From NCBI GenBank assembly GCA_025928535.1, contig JAICJJ010000035.1:1-11381 (forward strand): a stretch of 11,381 nucleotides of DNA. Reading direction: 5' to 3'. The notes beneath the pieces are model-generated. The model saw only the letters and a list, made by a program, of their open reading frames with translations. It was not told the DNA's origin and made no database searches. The stretch is from Thermomicrobiales bacterium. GTDB lineage: Bacteria; Chloroflexota; Chloroflexia; Thermomicrobiales; UBA6265. How positions within the stretch are numbered: position 1 is the stretch's first letter; each line of letters opens with the position of its first letter. The translations under genes were made by a program, and so were the position numbers. Shown piece after piece: positions 7,725-11,381 of the stretch.

Positions 7725-7981
7725 CGACCGTTGATACGTCGGACTTCCGCCTCCCATTCGTCTTCAGTGAGATCGAACACCGGTACGCCGTTGGCTCCAG
7801 CCAACCGCATGAAGGCGAGGCGATCGATGCCGAGTTCGCGCGCGCCACGTCCCATCGAGATTTGCCGGCGGCGTACCAGGTCGAGCACGATCGCTTCCCG
7901 CGCGCGACGTTTGAACGTCGCGCGATCTTCGCCAGCGGCGGCGCGGAGATCATCAGAAACTTCGATGGTGATCGTGCTCAT
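7721..7981 (-). CDS. UPF0175 family antitoxin
   Basis: The 86-residue product is the predicted antitoxin for the adjoining PIN protein, expected to bind and block it. The N-terminus STITIEVSDDLRAAAG is followed by a helical segment (RATFKRRAREAIVLDLVRR), then QISMGRGARELGIDRLAFM, which resembles the helix-turn-helix-like core of UPF0175, and NGVPVFDLTEDEWEAEV, the conserved C-terminal block that probably contacts the toxin. ATG 7981 is preferred over the ATG at 8011 because AGGA (7994-7991) lies nine bases upstream and the family starts at this beta strand. UPF0175 and DUF3368 genes are commonly paired in this order. Autoregulation is usual for type II systems, but I found no convincing operator. 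Confidence 0.87.
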   Translation of the reverse strand: MSTITIEVSDDLRAAAGEDRATFKRRAREAIVLDLVRRRQISMGRGARELGIDRLAFMRLAGANGVPVFDLTEDEWEAEVRRINGR

Positions 7982-7990
7982 GGATGTGGT

Positions 7991-7994
7991 TCCT
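7991..7994 (-). promoter_or_regulatory. Ribosome binding site of the antitoxin
   Basis: AGGA on the minus strand, nine bases before ATG 7981. It favours that start over the upstream in-frame ATG at 8011. Confidence 0.45.
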
Positions 7995-8123
7995 GGTTCA
8001 TGGCTCGCCATTCGGAGGCCGCAAGGTCATTGCGTGCGACACAACCATGGCATGCCCGGCCTGGAGCCGCAACCTCGATCGAAGACGGCGAGCCGGCGAG
8101 TCGAACCGCGATGTCGCCCCCAG

Positions 8124-8168
8124 GCTCTTCCCGACTTCTCGACTCCTCGGCTCGACTCCCCGACTCGT
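8124..8168. repeat. Degenerate GAGTCG short repeat in the spacer
   Basis: Read on the minus strand this stretch holds three GAGTCG and one AAGTCG copy plus GCCGAG-type variants, separated by short purine runs. On the plus strand it appears as repeated CGACT units. It fills most of the space between the permease stop (8172) and the start of the 8012-8120 leader-like region of the toxin-antitoxin genes. The remaining bases from 7982 to 8123 show no gene or clear promoter. The repeat may be a slippage product or a dispersed intergenic repeat of the genome. Confidence 0.4.
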
Positions 8169-8171
8169 CCA

Positions 8172-9155
8172 TCAGTCCCCCAGGCGCGGGTCGAAGGCGT
8201 CGCGGAGGCCGCTGCCGATCAGGTAGAGCGTCAGCGACGTCACGTAGATGATGGCGCCGGGGATGATCACGTTGCTGGTGTTGGTCCGGAAATAGCGTTG
8301 CGCTTCGCCCAGCATGTTGCCCCAGGAGGGCGTCGGCACCTGCACGCCGATGCCGAGAAAACTCAGGCTCGCTTCCGCCAGGATCAGGCCCGGAATCGCC
8401 AGCGAGGCGAAGACGACGATCAGCGGCGCCACGTTCGGCAGGAGGTGGCGGACGACGATGCGGGCCGGCGCGGCGCCGCTCACCCGCGCCGCCTCGATAT
8501 ATTCCCGCCCCCGCAGCGACAGCACTTCGCCCCGGATGATCCGGGCGATGCCGGGCCAGCCGACGGCGGCCAGGACCAGCGCCAGCCCGGCGGGGCCCGG
8601 GTTGTAGAGCGTCGCGATCAGGATCAGCAGCGGCAGCCCCGGAATCGAGAGGAGGACGTCGACCAGCCGCATCAATACGGTGTCGACCCAGCCGCCGAAA
8701 AAGCCGGAGATCAGCCCGATCGACCCGCCGAGCACCAGCGTCGAGATGGTCGCCAGAAAGGCGATCATCAGCGAGACACGGCCGCCGTAGGCGAGGCGAG
8801 TCAGGATGTCGCGGCCGTTGCCATCGCTGCCGAGCATGTAGCCCTTGGTCAGCGGCGGCGCCAGCTTGTTCGCGAGATGGTTGTCGTACGGGCCGAAACC
8901 GGTCCAGCGCGAGATGAGCGGCGCGACCAGGACGAAGAGTGCGACCAGGCCAAAGATGACGAGCGCCGCCATCGCCACCTGGTTGCGCCGAAAGCGCCGC
9001 CAGGAGCGCCGGTAGAAGCCGGGGGTGGCGCGCAATTCGCCGCGTTCGGCGGTCAGTAATCCGCCCGGCGCGAGGCGGCCGGATGCGGCGTCCGGGGCGG
9101 CGAGGTCGTCCGGTTCGACGGGGCGAATGACGTCGGTGCTGGTTGCGCGCGCCAC
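8172..9155 (-). CDS. dppC: Peptide ABC transporter permease, DppC/OppC type
   Basis: This 327-residue inner-membrane subunit forms the import channel with the DppB-like partner. A long polar N-terminus (1-58) leads into a first membrane segment (about 61-81) and the SDGNGRDILTRLAYGGR block (110-126) typical of DppC/OppC. Further membrane segments lie near 127-150, 160-183, 190-204, 243-264 and 297-315. The EAA loop that docks the ATPase is at 221-240 (EAARVSGAAPARI, then HLLP), and ASLSFLGIG (262-270) and WGNML (278-282) are also conserved. I choose the GTG at 9155 because GAGGA lies five bases upstream; the frame stays open further upstream, but those codons overlap the dppB gene. The gap to the dppB stop is 11 bases, so the genes are one operon. 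Substrate (dipeptides, oligopeptides or another solute) is not certain. Confidence 0.92.
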   Translation of the reverse strand: MARATSTDVIRPVEPDDLAAPDAASGRLAPGGLLTAERGELRATPGFYRRSWRRFRRNQVAMAALVIFGLVALFVLVAPLISRWTGFGPYDNHLANKLAPPLTKGYMLGSDGNGRDILTRLAYGGRVSLMIAFLATISTLVLGGSIGLISGFFGGWVDTVLMRLVDVLLSIPGLPLLILIATLYNPGPAGLALVLAAVGWPGIARIIRGEVLSLRGREYIEAARVSGAAPARIVVRHLLPNVAPLIVVFASLAIPGLILAEASLSFLGIGVQVPTPSWGNMLGEAQRYFRTNTSNVIIPGAIIYVTSLTLYLIGSGLRDAFDPRLGD

Positions 9156-9160
9156 GGGCG

Positions 9161-9165
9161 TCCTC
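9161..9165 (-). promoter_or_regulatory. Ribosome binding site deciding the dppC GTG start
   Basis: GAGGA on the minus strand, five bases before the GTG at 9155. The surrounding ten bases CGAGGACGCC (9166-9157) are identical to those before dppB. Confidence 0.6.
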
Positions 9166-9166
9166 G

Positions 9167-10135
9167 CTATTCCAGGCGAATGCGCGGGTCGAGGATCGCG
9201 TACATGACGTCCGCGATCAGGTTGGCGACGAGGGTGAGCACGGCGAACATCAGCGTCGTGCCCATGATCAGGGTGTAGTCGCGCCGGTTGACCGCTTCGA
9301 TCGTCAGCCGGCCGATGCCGTTCCAGGCAAAGATGCTTTCGATGATGACGGCGCCGGCGAAGAGATCGGGCAGCGACAGCCCGACCAGCGTCACCAGCGG
9401 CAGGAACGCGTTGCGCAGGGTGTGGACGTAGAGAACGGTCTTCTGGCCGAGCCCTTTCGCCCGCGCCGTCCGAACATAATCCTGCTGCAACGTTTCGAGC
9501 ATCGACGAGCGAATGTAGGCCGACCAACTGCCGATCTGGATCAGCGCCAGCGAAACGCAGGGCAAGATCAGGTGGACGAAGCGATCGGCCAGGCCGCCGT
9601 CGCCGCGCGGATCGGTCATGCCGCCGACCGGCAAGGACGGCAAGCCCCACTCCTTGAAGCGGAGCGAAAAGAGGATCACCAGCAGCATCGCCAGCCAGAA
9701 GGTCGGCATCGCGTACATCGCGACCGCCCCGACGGTGGCCACATGGTCGAACCAGGAACGATGGCGCACCGCCGCGTAGATGCCGAGCGGCACCGCGCAG
9801 ACGAGGGCGAGGGTCAGCGCCGAGAGGGAGAGAAGGAGGGTGTTCGGCAAGACGGCGAGGATGCGGTCGGCGACCGACACGCCGTTGTACATCGACGAGC
9901 CGAGGTTGCCGTGGAGCAGATCGCCCAGCCAGCCGACATAGCGGATCGGCCAGGGCTTGTCGAGGCCGAGCTCCTTTTCGAGCATCTGCGCCATCTCGGG
10001 CTTGATCTTCGGGTTGTCGCGCAACCGCATCACCGGGCTGCCGGGGATGAGGTTGATGATCGCGAATGAAAGAAAGGTGACCCCGAGCAGAAGCGGGATC
10101 ATGAGGAGCGAGCGCCGGATGATGTAGGCGGTCAC
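9167..10135 (-). CDS. dppB: Peptide ABC transporter permease, DppB/OppB type
   Basis: The 322-residue protein is the second channel subunit of the importer. The N-terminus (YIIRRSLLMIPLLLGVTFLS, residues 4-23, then LIPGSP) is the hallmark of DppB/OppB, with the first membrane segment at about 9-30. The periplasmic portion includes LGLDKPWPIRYVGWLGDLLHG (split here as LGLDKPWPIRY and GWLGDLLHG, about 57-76). Later membrane segments lie near 97-122, 131-157, 187-205, 249-268 and 291-313. The EAA-like coupling loop is DYVRTARAKGLGQKTV (219-234) with HTLRNAFLP (238-246). Length is normal and the gene looks intact. Translation starts at GTG 10135 with GAGGA eight bases upstream. The stop is 11 bases before dppC, while 119 bases containing a palindromic repeat separate it from the binding-protein gene. 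Confidence 0.93.
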   Translation of the reverse strand: MTAYIIRRSLLMIPLLLGVTFLSFAIINLIPGSPVMRLRDNPKIKPEMAQMLEKELGLDKPWPIRYVGWLGDLLHGNLGSSMYNGVSVADRILAVLPNTLLLSLSALTLALVCAVPLGIYAAVRHRSWFDHVATVGAVAMYAMPTFWLAMLLVILFSLRFKEWGLPSLPVGGMTDPRGDGGLADRFVHLILPCVSLALIQIGSWSAYIRSSMLETLQQDYVRTARAKGLGQKTVLYVHTLRNAFLPLVTLVGLSLPDLFAGAVIIESIFAWNGIGRLTIEAVNRRDYTLIMGTTLMFAVLTLVANLIADVMYAILDPRIRLE

Positions 10136-10143
10136 GTCAGGCG

Positions 10144-10148
10144 TCCTC
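10144..10148 (-). promoter_or_regulatory. Ribosome binding site of dppB
   Basis: GAGGA on the minus strand, eight bases before the GTG at 10135. It lies just outside the palindromic repeat, which ends at 10157 on this side. Confidence 0.6.
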
Positions 10149-10156
10149 GATGTGGG

Positions 10157-10252
10157 CCCTCACCCCCGGCCCCTCTCCCGCCGCGGCGAGAGAGGGGAGC
10201 ACATCTCGTCTCCCCTCGCCCATCGCAGTGGGAGAGGGGTTGGGGGTGAGGG
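10157..10252. repeat. 96-bp palindromic repeat with inverted 23-bp ends
   Basis: The 23-base left end (10157-10179, CCCTCACCCCC then CCCCTCTCCC) matches the inverted right end (10230-10252) at 21 of 23 positions. An inner pair GGGGAG (10194-10199) and CTCCCC (10210-10215) also matches, and the left half alone can fold through CCCCTCTC (10170-10177) and GAGAGGGG (10190-10197). The element is therefore two head-to-head copies of a hairpin unit of about 45 bases. It starts two bases after the binding-protein stop codon and stops short of the dppB ribosome site. C-run/G-run repeats of this kind recur between genes in many GC-rich bacterial genomes. Its size and ends recall a MITE or REP-like unit, but no target duplication is evident. 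Confidence 0.82.
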
Positions 10253-10254
10253 AA

Positions 10255-11381
10255 CTACTGCTGAATCCAGACGTAGGGCAACGGAATGCCCCAAGTGCTT
10301 GGCTTGTAGTTTTGCAGGTGGTCGGCGTAGGCGAAGATCCCTTTGCCGAAGAGCAGGACGAGCACCGGCAGATCTTCGTTGATGATGTTCGACGCCTGGA
10401 TCAGCAAGTCGCGCCGCTTCGCCTCGTCGAACGTGAGTTTCGCTTCGGCGTTCAGTTTGTCTTCGGCCGGGTTGCAATATTTCATGTCGTTGAAACCGAC
10501 CTGATACTGATTGCAGCCGAACATGCCATCCTGGATGAAGGTCGCGTCCCACTGGAAGCCGTAGGCGGCGACGTCGAAGGTCGGGTTGGTCGTCGTGGCT
10601 TCGATCAACGCCGGAAATTCGAGCGAGCGCGGCGTAATCGCCACGCCGATCGCTTTCCAGGCGTCCTGAACATAGGCGGCGAGTTGGTCGGACGTCGGCG
10701 AGCCGGATTGATACAAGAACTCGAATTTCATCTCCTGGCCGTCCTTGTCGACGGTCCCGTCGCCGTTGCTGTCTTTCCAGCCGGCTTCGGCGAGGAGTTG
10801 CTTCGCCTTGTCCGGATCGTAGGTGTATTTCGTCGTGATCTTGTCGGGCGCGTAGGCATAGGAGATGACCGGCTGGGTGCCTTGCGCCACTTCGCCGTAG
10901 CCGAGCCAGATGTTGTCGACGATCGACTGCCGGTCGAGCGCGTACATCAGCGCCTGCCGCACCTTCGCATCCTGGAAGAGGGTCGTCACCTTGGGGTCGA
11001 GATTGAATTCGAGATAGGTGAAATTGCGGGTCGGGATGGAATCGACCTTGATTCCCGGCTGTCCTTCGACTCCGGCGACGTCGGCCGGCTCGAGCGCGGC
11101 GGTGTCGAGTTCGCCATTGAGGAGGGCGTTGACGACGGACGTCTGATCGGGCCAAACCTTGAGCGTGTACTCGTCGACGTAGGGAACCTTGTCGTAGTAG
11201 TCGGGGTTGCGCGTCACGGTGACGCTTTCGCCCGGCTTCCACTCCTTGAATTTGAACGGCCCGCTGCCGACGACGCGCGTCGGGTCTTGCCCGGTGGCGC
11301 CCGGATCGGATTTCCAATCCTTGCGCGGGACCTTTTCCCAGATGTGTTTCGGGATGATGAAGGCGGTCAGATCGTAGAGGA
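10255..11381 (-). CDS. dppA: Peptide-binding protein of ABC transporter (SBP family 5), 5' end missing
   Basis: The frame is open from the right edge to TAG at 10257-10255, giving 374 C-terminal residues of a family 5 extracellular solute-binding protein (PF00496), normally 500-600 residues. It captures oligopeptides or similar solutes outside the membrane and delivers them to the two permeases encoded next. Visible family blocks are VVGSGPFKFKEWKPGESVTV, RNPDYY, LNGELDTAAL, VRQALMYALDRQSIVDNIWL, and YDPDKAKQLLAEAGW. An acidic DSNGDGTVDKDG loop follows, as in many relatives. Two cysteines near FGCNQ and KYCNP might form a disulfide outside the cell. The signal or lipoprotein peptide lies beyond the window. 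A GTG at 11217 is internal to the conserved domain and is not the start. Solute specificity is not readable; family members also bind nickel or sugars. Confidence 0.93.
   Translation of the reverse strand, partial: LYDLTAFIIPKHIWEKVPRKDWKSDPGATGQDPTRVVGSGPFKFKEWKPGESVTVTRNPDYYDKVPYVDEYTLKVWPDQTSVVNALLNGELDTAALEPADVAGVEGQPGIKVDSIPTRNFTYLEFNLDPKVTTLFQDAKVRQALMYALDRQSIVDNIWLGYGEVAQGTQPVISYAYAPDKITTKYTYDPDKAKQLLAEAGWKDSNGDGTVDKDGQEMKFEFLYQSGSPTSDQLAAYVQDAWKAIGVAITPRSLEFPALIEATTTNPTFDVAAYGFQWDATFIQDGMFGCNQYQVGFNDMKYCNPAEDKLNAEAKLTFDEAKRRDLLIQASNIINEDLPVLVLLFGKGIFAYADHLQNYKPSTWGIPLPYVWIQQ

Noticed and set aside
8045..8056. CCATGG followed by GGCATGCC as a possible operator for the toxin-antitoxin genes.
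   Set aside because: These are single short palindromes with no second copy near the start, and are easily produced by chance.
5438..9059. Plus-strand open frames 5438-7309 and 7095-9059 opposite pepF, the toxin-antitoxin pair and dppC.
   Set aside because: The minus-strand products match well-known families end to end; these frames are antisense shadows.
9156..9650. A possible longer N-terminus for dppC reaching to 9650.
   Set aside because: It would overlap almost half of dppB and adds residues without family similarity. The GTG at 9155 has a GAGGA site and gives the expected length.
9143..10069. A 308-codon plus-strand open frame opposite dppB.
   Set aside because: Its translation is dominated by Arg, Asp, Gln and His, typical of antisense reading of a membrane-protein gene.
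10157..10252. Reading the C/G-run repeat as a CRISPR fragment or riboswitch.
   Set aside because: There is one inverted pair, not direct repeats with spacers, and it lies after a stop codon with no conserved riboswitch elements visible.
10160..11317. A 385-codon minus-strand frame covering the binding-protein region.
   Set aside because: It is out of frame with the family 5 binding protein and reads through the palindromic repeat; its composition is Arg-rich and non-specific.

Overview
The window is GC-rich throughout, tightly packed, and has no RNA genes, CRISPR arrays or insertion sequences that I can see. The best guess for the source is a member of Chloroflexota, perhaps class Thermomicrobia. 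The main clue is the N-terminus of the exported protein at 3023-5260: a short 'FDRLAR' lead followed by a twin-arginine signal, a pattern I associate with that group. The oligopeptide-transporter and M3 peptidase sequences fit but do not prove it. Taxonomy is inference, not read directly.

Layout. (1) 1-2795, minus strand: the N-terminal 931 residues of a large secreted protein with six tandem PPC-type domains and one NEW3-like domain; it runs off the left edge. (2) 2796-3022: a divergent intergenic region with candidate promoters. (3) 3023-5260, plus strand: a Tat-exported protein with a transglutaminase-like fold in which alanine occupies the place of the catalytic cysteine. (4) 5261-5320: a convergent gap holding a 9-bp-stem hairpin. 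(5) 5321-7132, minus strand: an M3B oligoendopeptidase F. (6) 7248-7981, minus strand: a two-gene UPF0175 antitoxin / DUF3368 PIN toxin module with an ATGA overlap. (7) 7982-8171: a spacer with a degenerate GAGTCG repeat. (8) 8172-11381, minus strand: a peptide ABC importer, in transcription order substrate-binding protein (5' end missing), DppB-like permease and DppC-like permease. A 96-bp palindromic dispersed-type repeat fills the gap between the binding protein and the first permease. No gene-free stretch exceeds 300 bases; the longest are about 227 bp (2796-3022) and 190 bp (7982-8171).

How it may fit together. The importer would bring oligopeptides in, and the cytosolic M3B peptidase would cut them. 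The transporter ATPases (DppD/DppF type) are not in the window. The toxin-antitoxin pair sits between transporter and peptidase and looks like a separate insertion into this peptide-use region. The two exported proteins at the left share a divergent control region and are probably cell-surface or extracellular factors; whether they work together is inference. The parts most worth follow-up are the cysteine-less transglutaminase-like protein with its divergent PPC-array partner, and the palindromic repeat inside the transporter operon.
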